This document shows, one piece after another, positions 29,842 to 37,353 of a stretch of 64,000 nucleotides of DNA (position 1 is the first letter of the stretch; every line of letters starts with the position of its first letter). Under the pieces are notes generated by a model. It had not been told where the DNA came from. It saw only the letters and a list, made by a program, of their open reading frames with translations, and ran no database searches. This DNA is from Singulisphaera sp. GP187 (GTDB taxonomy: Bacteria > Planctomycetota > Planctomycetia > Gemmatales > Gemmataceae), in assembly GCA_945905925.1 (NCBI GenBank), contig CAMDQN010000003.1:34705-98704 (forward strand), given 5' to 3'. A program made the position numbers and the translations under genes.

Positions 29842-31079
29842 ACTGGCGTACCGTGAGAGCGAGAGGCGGAAGAACGGTTGAGAGCGCGAACGACCGGGCG
29901 CGAAAGTATCGGCAGCGCGGACAGCGTGCGAACCACCGCCGTCGTGAGCGTGGGCGAGCGCAGGACTCGCGACACGACCCAGCACACCCGTTGTCGCTGT
30001 CCGATCACGCGGTGGTGAGCGGATTCCCACGCGCGCCGGTGGGCATCGTCCCAGTGCTGCACGGCGCGTGCCGCGATCGGCGCGATCGTGGCGGCCGAGG
30101 CAATGGCCCACGCCATCCCCTCGCCGGTGAACGGCTCAACATAGCCCGCCGCGTCACCGATGGCGAACCACCGCTCCCCCGCAAGCGCCTTTGCGCGGCG
30201 GGTCAGTGCCGGGGTTCCTTTCCACGGGAGTTCCGCGAGACCCAGCACGCGCGGCCAACCAACTTCACCGAGAACGGCTTCCGCCGCGAGGCCGAGTCCG
30301 CCTTGCGCCTTCACAAACGCGACGTCGAACGCGGCAGCGACATCGAGCCGGCCGTCCTCGACGCGAACGAGGCCGACGTACCCGCCGCGCCCCGTTGCCA
30401 TGAAGATCGTGCCGGGGCCGAAGAACGGTGGCACGAGGTCGGCCGCAACGACGACACCCGCGCCGATGCGCGAGCCGGCTTCGGGCATCGCGTCGTTCCC
30501 GCTGAGACCGCTCGCGACGACGACGACCTTCGCGCGAACGCTCTCTTGGCCGACGAAGACTTCGCGCGTGCCCGCGTTCGGTTCGCCGAGTTTCGCGGTG
30601 ACACCTTCGCGCAACTGCACACCGCATTTCACGGCTTCGCACACGAGTGCCGCGTCGAACGCTTCGCGCGACAGCGACACGCCACCGGGTAACTTCACCG
30701 AGGCCGCGTGCCGACCAGCACCGATGCGCACGTCGCGGAGTTGGACGCCGTTTGCCAGAACGTGACTAAGACCAAGACGCCGGAGTGACTCGCCCGCAGC
30801 GCCGTTGACGCAGCACCCGCACACCTTCGGACGCGGAAAGTGCGACTTATCCACGAGCAGCACGGAACACCCGCGGCGGGCCAGTTCGCGCGCCGCGACC
30901 GCGCCCGCGGGACCGGCACCGATCACCACCGCGTCGTAGAACCCCTCCCCAACCCCTCCCCTAAGAAGGGAGGGGCTTAAAACCGAAGACGCGCCGGCAG
31001 AAGCCGCGGGCGCGAGCGAGCCGGCTCTTTCTCCCCCTCCCTTCTTAGGGGAGGGGGTTGGGGGGAGGGGTTGGTTCAC
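29838..31079 (-). CDS. FAD-dependent oxidoreductase (geranylgeranyl-reductase-like) with element-encoded N-terminus
   Basis: This 413-residue flavoprotein belongs to the group containing geranylgeranyl reductases and aromatic hydroxylases (COG0644-like). The start proposed is the GTG at 31079, which overlaps the upstream methyltransferase stop as GTGA. The ORF track runs further upstream in another gene. After only about three residues, residues 4-46 are encoded by palindromic element copy 3 (LPPTPSPKKGGG...), and the native sequence begins FYDAVVIGAGPAGAVAAREL with the FAD Rossmann motif GAGPAG. FPRPKVCGCCVNGAAGESLR follows, and the second FAD motif is WFAIGDAAGYVEPFTGEGMA near residue 315. 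It overlaps the PKS gene by ATGA. It likely modifies the polyketide by hydroxylation or reduction (inference from context). Confidence 0.88.
   Translation of the reverse strand: MNQPLPPTPSPKKGGGERAGSLAPAASAGASSVLSPSLLRGGVGEGFYDAVVIGAGPAGAVAARELARRGCSVLLVDKSHFPRPKVCGCCVNGAAGESLRRLGLSHVLANGVQLRDVRIGAGRHAASVKLPGGVSLSREAFDAALVCEAVKCGVQLREGVTAKLGEPNAGTREVFVGQESVRAKVVVVASGLSGNDAMPEAGSRIGAGVVVAADLVPPFFGPGTIFMATGRGGYVGLVRVEDGRLDVAAAFDVAFVKAQGGLGLAAEAVLGEVGWPRVLGLAELPWKGTPALTRRAKALAGERWFAIGDAAGYVEPFTGEGMAWAIASAATIAPIAARAVQHWDDAHRRAWESAHHRVIGQRQRVCWVVSRVLRSPTLTTAVVRTLSALPILSRPVVRALNRSSASRSHGTPV
30939..31074. repeat. Palindromic element copy 3, at the 5' end of the FAD oxidoreductase gene
   Basis: The left arm GAACCCCTCCCCAACCCCTC...AAGAAGGGAGGGG pairs with CCCCCTCCCTTCTTAGGGGA...GGGGGGAGGGGTT. 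The spacer differs from copies 1 and 2 and is GC-richer (GACGCGCCGGCAGAAGCCGC). It lies within three codons of the proposed GTG start and is open in the host frame. Confidence 0.9.
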
Positions 31080-31774
31080 GAGCGGTTCCAGGTGAGTAAA
31101 AAGCGACTCGGGAACTTCCCCCGCACGGTCGCGCCGCTCAGTCCGGCGCGTTCGGCGAGTGCGAGTGCTTCCGCTGGTGTGAACGCCGAGCGCACGGACG
31201 CGGGGCCGTCGAACCACACCACACGCGAGCGTGTCAGCAGGCGGCACGCGAACCACACCGCACAGTAGTTGAACCGCGACCGCACGAGGTCGTTTACCAG
31301 GATCATTCGGCCCGCGGAACGCTCCATGTTCGAGAAGAGCGAGACCGCTTCGGCTTCGTTCAGGTGATGCAGGAAGAGCGAACACGTGACCACGTCGAAG
31401 CCGGTCGGCAACGGATCGTGTAGTGCGTCGTGAACGAAGAATCGCACAGCGGAGGGTTGTCGCGAAGCCTCTTCGATCGCGGTCGCGCTCAGGTCGCACC
31501 CGGACACTTCGAGCGCGACTCCGGCGTGCTCGGCGTGGGCGAGCAACTTCCGTGGCACGTCGCCGCTGCCGGTCGCCACGTCCAGCACCTTCACGGTTCG
31601 CTGAAGTTGGCGCGACAGTTTCGCGATCGCGGGCCACAGCACGCCGACGCTGTTGCTGAAGCGGTTCAGGCGCGCCAGACCCGTGAGCGCGCGCCGGTGT
31701 TCCGCCGGGTCGATAGCGGGATCGTCCATGAGTTCGGGGATGCGGTCGCGCGTGCGCAGACCAGCGAGCAACAT
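31076..31774 (-). CDS. Class I SAM-dependent methyltransferase
   Basis: This 232-residue methyltransferase starts at the ATG at 31774 (MLLAGLRTRDRIPELMDDPA). SAM motif I is VKVLDVATGSGDVPRKLLAH near residue 62. SGCDLSATAIEEA supplies the acidic residue binding the ribose, and FDVVTCSLFLHHLNEAEAV is the post-motif region. It has the UbiE/Methyltransf_25 style, as in enzymes methylating quinols or phenols. Its stop overlaps the FAD oxidoreductase start by GTGA, so it heads a tightly coupled three-gene set with the FAD enzyme and type III PKS. O-methylation of a phenolic polyketide is the obvious hypothesis (srsB-like), not proven. A strong hairpin lies just upstream, ending the preceding transcription unit. 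Confidence 0.9.
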   Translation of the reverse strand: MLLAGLRTRDRIPELMDDPAIDPAEHRRALTGLARLNRFSNSVGVLWPAIAKLSRQLQRTVKVLDVATGSGDVPRKLLAHAEHAGVALEVSGCDLSATAIEEASRQPSAVRFFVHDALHDPLPTGFDVVTCSLFLHHLNEAEAVSLFSNMERSAGRMILVNDLVRSRFNYCAVWFACRLLTRSRVVWFDGPASVRSAFTPAEALALAERAGLSGATVRGKFPSRFLLTWNRS

Positions 31775-31850
31775 CGCGGCTCCGGGTGCGGGCCTGGGTA
31801 TTGTAAGGCTTGGGAATGTCGGTCGCCCGAAGAGACCACCGCAAACGCGA

Positions 31851-31878
31851 CGAGCCGCGGGGCATTCCCCGCGGCTCG
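31851..31878 (-). terminator. Strong hairpin terminator after DUF1501 gene
   Basis: CGAGCCGCGGGG, a four-base loop (CATT), then CCCCGCGGCTCG form a perfect 12-bp stem. It lies 21 bases after the end of the DUF1501 gene on the minus strand and before the methyltransferase start, so it probably ends the DUF1549-DUF1501 transcript. Confidence 0.8.
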
Positions 31879-31899
31879 CTGTGTTATCCGGTTCGCGAA

Positions 31900-33168
31900 T
31901 CAGGAGAACAGTTCGTCCACCGGCTTGCCGTTATCGACCAGCTTCATCGGGCGCTGAAGCGGTGTCATCACTTCCTTGTTCGGGTCGATGCCCAGCGCGT
32001 GGCAGATCGACGCGTGCAGGTGCGTGACCTTCACCGGGCGATCCTTCGGCTGCATCGCGTCCTCGTCGGACGAGCCGATGACCTGACCGCCCTTCACGCC
32101 GCCGCCCGCGAACAAGCAACTGAACACGCCTGGGTGGTGATCGCGGCCCATCGTCATGTTGATCTTCGGCGTGCGTCCGAACTCGCTCAACATCACGATC
32201 ATCGTCTTCTTGAGCAGCCCGGACTGTGCGAGGTCTTCGATCAGCGAGGCGAGCGCCGGGTCCATCACGTCGCCGTGGTCGCGCATCGCGGGAAACGCGT
32301 TGGCGTGAACGTCGAACCCGCCGCGGTTCACCTGAACGAACCGCACGCCCTTTTCGACGAGCCGGCGCGCGAGCAGGGCAGAACGCCCGAACTCGGTGTC
32401 ACCGTACCGTTCCAGAACTTCGGGCTTCTCCTTCCGCACCTCGAACGCTTCCAGCGCCGGGCTGCGCATGAGCCGCACGGCGTCCGTGAGGGCCGTTTGC
32501 GCGCCGCTCACTTCTTCGCCCGGCAGGTCGCCAGCCTGCTTGTCGTTCATCTTCTTGAGGATGTCGAGCCGCTTGTTGCCGCGTGTGTCGCCGATCCCCG
32601 ACGGGAACGCGAGGTACGGGTCTTTCTCGCCCGGCCGACCGACGAAGTACGCTTCGCACTTCTGGCCGAGGTAGCCGGCCTTCGGGGCCAAGCCGCCGAC
32701 CGTGACGTAAGCCGGCAGATCACCCATCGCCTTCTTTTCGCTGACCACCACCGAGCCGATGCCGGGGTGCTGGAGGTTCGCGCTCTGGCCGTAGCTGGTC
32801 TGGAGCTGGTAGGTCGCGCGGCCGTGGTCGCCGTTCTGACCCGCGATGCTGCGGATCAGCGCGATGTGCTTCATCTGTTTGGCGAGTTGCGGGAAGATCT
32901 CGGAAATCTGGATGCCCGCGACGCTGGTCTTGATCGGTTCGAGGTCGCCCTGCACGTCGCGGCCCGGCTTGGGGTCGAACGTGTCGATGTGGCTCATGCC
33001 GCCACCGTTCCAGAACAGGATGACGTGTTCGGCGGTGGCCTTGCGGTCCTCGCCGGCGCGGGCGACGAGCGTCCGCACGTTCATGCCGAGGAACGTGCCG
33101 GCCGCGGCGCCGACGAACATTCGTCGGCTCAGGCGGTAGCCACTGCAGGCGGTCGATTCGGTTCGCAT
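31900..33168 (-). CDS. DUF1501 protein (Tat-exported, sulfatase-fold-like)
   Basis: DUF1501 proteins are abundant secreted planctomycete proteins related to the alkaline-phosphatase/sulfatase fold and of unknown activity. The ATG at 33168 gives 422 residues, with a twin-arginine type signal (YRLSRRMFVGAAAGTFLGM). Family motifs are ILFWNGGGMSHIDTFDPKPG, IALIRSIAGQNGDHGRATYQ, GRSALLARRLVEKGVRFVQV and VMLSEFGRTPKINMTMGRDH. It follows the DUF1549/DUF1553 gene at 84 bases on the same strand, which is the standard pairing in this phylum. A hairpin between them (33218-33241) may modulate relative expression. The substrate is unknown. Confidence 0.92.
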   Translation of the reverse strand: MRTESTACSGYRLSRRMFVGAAAGTFLGMNVRTLVARAGEDRKATAEHVILFWNGGGMSHIDTFDPKPGRDVQGDLEPIKTSVAGIQISEIFPQLAKQMKHIALIRSIAGQNGDHGRATYQLQTSYGQSANLQHPGIGSVVVSEKKAMGDLPAYVTVGGLAPKAGYLGQKCEAYFVGRPGEKDPYLAFPSGIGDTRGNKRLDILKKMNDKQAGDLPGEEVSGAQTALTDAVRLMRSPALEAFEVRKEKPEVLERYGDTEFGRSALLARRLVEKGVRFVQVNRGGFDVHANAFPAMRDHGDVMDPALASLIEDLAQSGLLKKTMIVMLSEFGRTPKINMTMGRDHHPGVFSCLFAGGGVKGGQVIGSSDEDAMQPKDRPVKVTHLHASICHALGIDPNKEVMTPLQRPMKLVDNGKPVDELFS

Positions 33169-33217
33169 GGTCGTGTTCCTTACTGTGAGTTTAGGGGCGT
33201 GTAGTTGTTCGGAATAA

Positions 33218-33241
33218 GCCGCCCCATTTCAATGGGGCGGC
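33218..33241 (-). terminator. Intercistronic hairpin between DUF1549 and DUF1501 genes
   Basis: GCCGCCCCATT, a two-base loop, then AATGGGGCGGC form an 11-bp perfect stem in the gap between the two paired genes. A T-rich tail is weak, so partial termination or an mRNA-stability role is more likely than full termination. Confidence 0.6.
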
Positions 33242-33252
33242 CGGGTATTACA

Positions 33253-35400
33253 TCAGGGAATGAACCGGAACTCGTTGCTGTTGAACAGTGCCCAGCGGAG
33301 GTCGGCCAGACCGTCGGCCGGCGTCGCGGCGTCCTTGATGATCGTCCTGGCGAAGGTCAACTCTTCGGCGGTCGGTTCGCGAGTCAGGGCTTCGCGATAC
33401 ACCAATTTGACGGCCGCGTCCACATCGGCCTTCGGCCCGGTGATGAGCGCGGCGACCGGCTCCAACTGCCCGATACGGGCCGCTTCGTTGGTGAGCTTCC
33501 CGTTGAGCATCATCAACGCCTGGCGCATCGATGGGCTGTGGTCGCGGCGCTCGTCAAGCGAACCGCGATCGGTCTGCCCGAACACGCGCAGGAAGTGCCC
33601 CGTCGGTGCCGGGCTGGCCATCCGCATCGAACTCGTGAACCGTGGGTTGTCGTCCACGAGGGTCTTGATTTCCTTCGTGATGTACCGCACGCGGGTTCCG
33701 GGCGGCATGGTGCCGCTCTTCATCATCATCTCGGCTTCGAGTTCCTCAGGAGATTTCGCGTTCATCTTCTCCAGTTCGAGAACGTCCTTCTTCTTGAGCG
33801 CGTCCTTGAAGTCCACCTCGATCCCCTTTTCGAGATCGTAAGCGCCGGCGGTCATCTTCGGCGCGCCGGGCATGGCGGGCATCTTGTCGCCACCGAGCTT
33901 CGGCGGCTTGATGCTCGGCTTCGTCGGGTCTTCCTTCACCGCGACCGCGACCTGCTGGTAGGTCACGACCGTGACGACGTTCTCGCCCGGCCGGTGCTTC
34001 GGCGTGAACAGGTGGCCCGCTTGCACGATGCTGTCGAAGATCGCTTCGCTCCCCATGCGGCGCACGGGTGTGGCGGTGAACGCTTTCTCCGCCGCGAGGC
34101 GATCCGTGGCTGGCACGGTGCCTGAGAGGTGGCCGCGACGGTATGCGTCGGTGCGCACGATCGTGGACACGAGGAATCGGAAGTCGAAGCCGCTCGCGAC
34201 GAACTCGTCGGCGAGGTAGTCGAGCGTTTTCGGGTGGCTGGCGGGGTTGTCGCCGCGGAAGTCGTCGATCGGGTTCACGAACCCACGACCGACCAGTTCG
34301 GCCCACACGCGGTTCACGAACGACTGCGAGTACAGCCGGTTCCGCGGGTCCGTGACGGACTCGGCCAGTTGCCGGCGCAGTTCGCTGGCCTTGTACAAAT
34401 CGCCTTCGAGGTCGAGCTTCTTGAGCGCGGCCTTGATCTCGGCGGAGACGCCCGCGAGGTCGTCCTTCTTGGTGCCGGTGGCGGGTCCGTCAAGGATATC
34501 GTCGATGTTCGTACCCTTCGCGGCGGCCTTCGCCTTCGCTTCGGCGGCCTGGTGGTCTCGCAGCGCCTTGAATCGCGCGAGTTGCTTGCTCGGGCCGTCG
34601 GTTTCGGCGAGGTCAAACGGGAACTTCGCCTTCACCGCGGTGCGGGCCTTCGGTTCGCCCTTGCCTTCCGGCGGCCACATGATGAGCGACGCGGCGCGCT
34701 CGTTCAGGAAGATGCCGAGGATCTGCATCTTCACGCGGTGCTCGACGCGCTGGGTCTTCCCGAAGAACGCGGCGAGGTCGTAGAAGTCCTTCTGGCTCCA
34801 CACGTCGAACGGGTGGTTGTGGCACTGAGCGCACGAGATGCGGACGCCCATGAACACCTGCGACACGATGCCGGTGAGGGCATACGGGTCAGCGTCGTCA
34901 CCGAGGATGAACCCGGTTTCCGGCTGGCTGCCGGCGCGACCGGAAGCCGAGAGCAGTTTGCGGGTGAGGACGTCGTAGGGTTCGTTCGTGCGCACCGCGT
35001 TGTGGACGAACGCCTGCAGCGCCGGCCCGCCGTCGGAGCCGTAGCGCACGCGGAACAGGTCGCTGTAGAAGATCGCCCAACGGTCGGCGTACTGGTCGCG
35101 GCCCATGAAGTCCTCGATGGCCTTCGTGCGGCGCTCTTCCGCGGGCCACGCCATGAACTTCTTGATTTCGGCTTCGGTCGGAATGCGCCCGTTCAGGTCG
35201 ATGGAGATTCGGCGCAGGAACGCGAGGTCATCGACCACGGGGGCTTCCCTTGTCTTGGGGCCGCCTGCGTTCTCTTGTACGAGTAGTTTGTCGATGGCTC
35301 GTGCCGTCACCACCGGATCGGCGGTTGGCGGTGCAGCCCCGGCCGTCGCTGCGCAAAGTGCGAGCGCCGAAACCGAAAGCAGGTACAGGCGAACTTTCAC
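33253..35400 (-). CDS. DUF1549/DUF1553 planctomycete cytochrome-associated protein
   Basis: This 715-residue exported protein starts at GTG 35400 (VKVRLYLLSVSALALCAATA), supported by GAGGAGGGG a few bases upstream; the ORF-track start is 10 codons earlier. The DUF1549 part includes LAFLRRISIDLNGRIPTEAE and YADRWAIFYSDLFRVRYG. CAQCHNHPFDVWSQKDFYDL near residue 190 contains a CxxCH motif characteristic of this family. The DUF1553 part includes LYSQSFVNRVWAELVGRGFV, then NPIDDFRGDNPASHPKTLDY and ALMMLNGKLTNEAARIGQL. It is paired with the downstream DUF1501 gene. The function is unknown; it is probably periplasmic or cell-surface, with heme binding plausible. Confidence 0.9.
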   Translation of the reverse strand: MKVRLYLLSVSALALCAATAGAAPPTADPVVTARAIDKLLVQENAGGPKTREAPVVDDLAFLRRISIDLNGRIPTEAEIKKFMAWPAEERRTKAIEDFMGRDQYADRWAIFYSDLFRVRYGSDGGPALQAFVHNAVRTNEPYDVLTRKLLSASGRAGSQPETGFILGDDADPYALTGIVSQVFMGVRISCAQCHNHPFDVWSQKDFYDLAAFFGKTQRVEHRVKMQILGIFLNERAASLIMWPPEGKGEPKARTAVKAKFPFDLAETDGPSKQLARFKALRDHQAAEAKAKAAAKGTNIDDILDGPATGTKKDDLAGVSAEIKAALKKLDLEGDLYKASELRRQLAESVTDPRNRLYSQSFVNRVWAELVGRGFVNPIDDFRGDNPASHPKTLDYLADEFVASGFDFRFLVSTIVRTDAYRRGHLSGTVPATDRLAAEKAFTATPVRRMGSEAIFDSIVQAGHLFTPKHRPGENVVTVVTYQQVAVAVKEDPTKPSIKPPKLGGDKMPAMPGAPKMTAGAYDLEKGIEVDFKDALKKKDVLELEKMNAKSPEELEAEMMMKSGTMPPGTRVRYITKEIKTLVDDNPRFTSSMRMASPAPTGHFLRVFGQTDRGSLDERRDHSPSMRQALMMLNGKLTNEAARIGQLEPVAALITGPKADVDAAVKLVYREALTREPTAEELTFARTIIKDAATPADGLADLRWALFNSNEFRFIP

Positions 35401-35466
35401 GCGTCCCCTCCTCGCCAAAGAACGCCCCATTCGGTGGGGCAGGTTGCGATTCCCTTGAACGCGACG

Positions 35467-35874
35467 CTATTGCGGCCGTTCGTCTTCGATCACATGCACC
35501 ATCTCGCCGCCTGCCTCGCTGACCTTCGCAATGAGGTCTTCAAACGTGGCGGCCAGTGTGTCTTTGTGAATCTTCAGGAGTACGGTTCGCTCGCCGGGTG
35601 GTGAGTCGCCGAGTTCGGTCGCGACGAGCGCGGTCAGGTTCATCAACCCGACCTGTTTGCCGTTCAAATATACCTTACTGTCCACGTCCACTGTAAGAGA
35701 AACTCGTGCTTTCACGACCGGTTTGGCGCCGGTGGCCTGGGCCGGTTCCCACTGAATCTGACTCTCGTCCTGCATCTTCGCGAGGATCAGGAAGAACAAA
35801 ACGAGGTTGAACACGATGTCGGCCATCGACACGAACGGGGGAACGATCTCCAGTTTTCGCCGCTTGAACTTCAT
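35467..35874 (-). CDS. ExbD/TolR-family protein (second copy)
   Basis: This 135-residue inner-membrane protein belongs to the ExbD/TolR proton-channel family. The ATG at 35874 gives MKFKRRKLEIVPPFVSMADI, then VFNLVLFFLILAK, the single transmembrane helix with its conserved Asp (MADIVFN) near residue 19. The C-terminal periplasmic domain (RVSLTVDVDSKVYLNGKQVG, then LLKIHKDTLAATFEDLIAKV) is typical. Palindromic element copy 4 ends a few bases upstream and appears to supply the ribosome-binding site. It is the last gene of the TPR-Exb set. ExbD usually works with an ExbB ring to turn proton flow into work on an outer-membrane partner; no TonB is encoded here. Confidence 0.9.
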   Translation of the reverse strand: MKFKRRKLEIVPPFVSMADIVFNLVLFFLILAKMQDESQIQWEPAQATGAKPVVKARVSLTVDVDSKVYLNGKQVGLMNLTALVATELGDSPPGERTVLLKIHKDTLAATFEDLIAKVSEAGGEMVHVIEDERPQ

Positions 35875-35877
35875 CTA

Positions 35878-36009
35878 AGAACCTCTCCCCCCAACCCCCT
35901 CCCCTAAGAAGGGAGGGGGCTTCAGACCTTCGAGCGTCGCAAACGTCTCCGAGCCGTTTTGGTTTAAAGCCCCCTCCCTTCTGAGGGGAGGGGGTTGGGG
36001 GGAGAGGTC
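35878..36009. repeat. Palindromic element copy 4, between the two exbD genes
   Basis: The arms AAGAACCTCTCCCCCCAACC...AAGAAGGGAGGGGG and CCCCCTCCCTTCTGAGGGGA...GGGGGGAGAGG pair; the spacer differs from the other copies. It fills most of the 145-base gap and its end sits against the exbD2 start codon. Confidence 0.9.
35880..35890 (-). promoter_or_regulatory. Shine-Dalgarno for exbD2 provided by palindromic element
   Basis: Read on the minus strand, the element terminus is GGGGGGAGAGGTTCTTAG directly followed by the ATG. GGAGAGG lies seven bases before the start codon at normal spacing, and no other purine-rich site is present. The site is therefore probably derived from the repeat. Confidence 0.65.
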
Positions 36010-36019
36010 TGCCCCTCCC

Positions 36020-36448
36020 TCACTTCACCACAACGTCCTTATCGACTTCCACCTGAAGCGCCACCACCCCGCCGGCTTCCTCGATCGCGCCAGTGACACG
36101 AATCCACATGCTGTATGGCGTGTCCTTCGCACTCTTGACCTCGACGATCTTGTCTTCGGGGCGTGTCTTGTTCGCGAGCAGCACCACGAGTTTGGTCTTG
36201 AGCTGCGCCAGCGGAACATCCGCCCCGTTCAGCGAAACCGCAGTCCGCGTGATCAACACCTCGACATTTTGCGGCTTCACCTCGTTCGGCTTGTTCTCGC
36301 TTTGGGTACTCGGCACCTGTTGCGGCTTGCCTTTTTGTTCCTGCACGCTCGACGCACACACCACGAAGAAAATCAACAGGTTGAATGCGAGGTCGGTGAG
36401 GAGGTTCATCACCCAGGCCGCGTGCGACCCGCCCGGTGCGGCGGCCAT
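36020..36448 (-). CDS. ExbD/TolR-family protein (first copy)
   Basis: This 142-residue protein is the first of two ExbD-like proteins. The start ATG at 36448 overlaps the upstream ExbB stop by one base (TGATG). The N-terminal membrane helix is WVMNLLTDLAFNLLIFFVVC; it carries an Asp in LTDLAFN at the position expected for the ion-conducting residue. After a Lys/Gln-rich linker, the periplasmic domain reads VEVLITRTAVSLNGADVPLA and ends in IEEAGGVVALQVEVDKD. The two ExbD copies differ in their linkers, so an asymmetric dimer over one ExbB ring is possible (inference). Coupled translation with ExbB supports a shared complex. Confidence 0.88.
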   Translation of the reverse strand: MAAAPGGSHAAWVMNLLTDLAFNLLIFFVVCASSVQEQKGKPQQVPSTQSENKPNEVKPQNVEVLITRTAVSLNGADVPLAQLKTKLVVLLANKTRPEDKIVEVKSAKDTPYSMWIRVTGAIEEAGGVVALQVEVDKDVVVK

Positions 36449-37239
36449 CAGTTCGGCCCCCCTCTCACGTTCGGGAGTGCGGGGTTCAAGATTGGGTTCG
36501 GGACCGGCGCCGCGACCGCGTCTGGAACCAGGGCCAGGCGCAGCACCAGCGCCTCGACCAACTGCGACGCGGTCTCTTCCGCTTCGAGAATGCGCGCGCT
36601 CACGACCGACATGAAGTAGTTGAAGAACATATACGCGGGGATACCGACCATCAGCCCCCAGACCGTGACGATGAGCTTCACCTGGATGCCTGCGGCGGCC
36701 TTCTTGATGATGTTATCTTCGGGCTTCATCTCGGTGATGCCCTGGAACATAAGCACCATCCCGACGACCGTGCCGAGCGAGCCGAGCATCGGCGCCACGC
36801 TCGCGACGGTGGACAGGATCGGCAGGTTCTTCTCCAGTGCCGCGCTGATGTGGGAACTGTAATCCTCCATCGCCTTGACCACTTGCTCTTCGATCTTCGT
36901 CGGGTCGTAGTTCAGTCGGCGGAGCAGATTGTAGCGGTGGATGCCGACGGCAAGGATCGCGGGGACCGGACCGTGCGACCGCGCACACAGACTAACGGCT
37001 TCCTCGACCTTGTCTTGATGGAGCAGGTCGAGAACCTGGCGGCGCAGCGCTTCGGCGTCGATGGCGATGAGGTGCAGTGCGCGGAACCGTTCGATGACGA
37101 CGCCCGTGGCGATGACCGCCAACAAGAGGATCGGCCACATAAACGGGCCGCCCGCGTCCATGTAGCCCAAAGCCCCGTATTCCCACCAATTCTTGACGGC
37201 GGGTGCGTTCTGGGCGGTTTCTGCGAACAACGTCAGCAT
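36448..37239 (-). CDS. ExbB/TolQ/MotA-family proton-channel protein
   Basis: This 263-residue inner-membrane protein forms the pentameric channel of Exb/Tol/Mot motors. The ATG at 37239 gives MLTLFAETAQNAPAVKNWWE, and the first helix is MWPILLLAVIATGVVIERF. The long cytoplasmic domain (EEAVSLCARSHGPVPAILAV) is followed by the family signature NLPILSTVASVAPMLGSLGT near residue 140, then VVGMVLMFQGITEM and the last helix IVTVWGLMVGIPAYMFFNYF. It overlaps exbD1 by one base and lies downstream of the giant TPR gene, with a repeat-rich leader of about 115 bases between. The energy source is expected to be the proton or sodium gradient. Confidence 0.93.
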   Translation of the reverse strand: MLTLFAETAQNAPAVKNWWEYGALGYMDAGGPFMWPILLLAVIATGVVIERFRALHLIAIDAEALRRQVLDLLHQDKVEEAVSLCARSHGPVPAILAVGIHRYNLLRRLNYDPTKIEEQVVKAMEDYSSHISAALEKNLPILSTVASVAPMLGSLGTVVGMVLMFQGITEMKPEDNIIKKAAAGIQVKLIVTVWGLMVGIPAYMFFNYFMSVVSARILEAEETASQLVEALVLRLALVPDAVAAPVPNPILNPALPNVRGGPN

Positions 37240-37250
37240 GTCGGAAATCG

Positions 37251-37352
37251 TGTTTAGTGTTTAGTGTTTAGTGTTTGGTGTTTGATGTTCCGCATTAGCC
37301 AGTCCTCTCGCATCGAGATTGCGCCGTGCTAAACACAAAACACAAAACACCA
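37251..37352. repeat. TGTTTAG heptamer tandem repeat with inverted partner
   Basis: About five tandem heptamers of TGTTTAG type (37251-37285, the last two slightly altered) face an inverted A-rich partner CTAAACACAAAACACAAAAC at 37329-37348. Together they fill the gap between the giant TPR gene and exbB. The AT content is far below the surrounding GC. It could form an imperfect hairpin in the operon mRNA or be a short sequence repeat subject to slippage. Confidence 0.75.
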
Positions 37353-37353
37353 T

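Noticed and set aside
29838-31865. 675-residue single protein as given in the ORF track
   Set aside because: The N-terminal 262 residues are a shadow of the methyltransferase gene in another frame; the FAD oxidoreductase starts at the GTG near 31079.
37251-37352. Possible CRISPR array
   Set aside because: The repeat unit is only seven bases, there are no unique spacers of constant length and no cas genes, so it is a simple tandem repeat.
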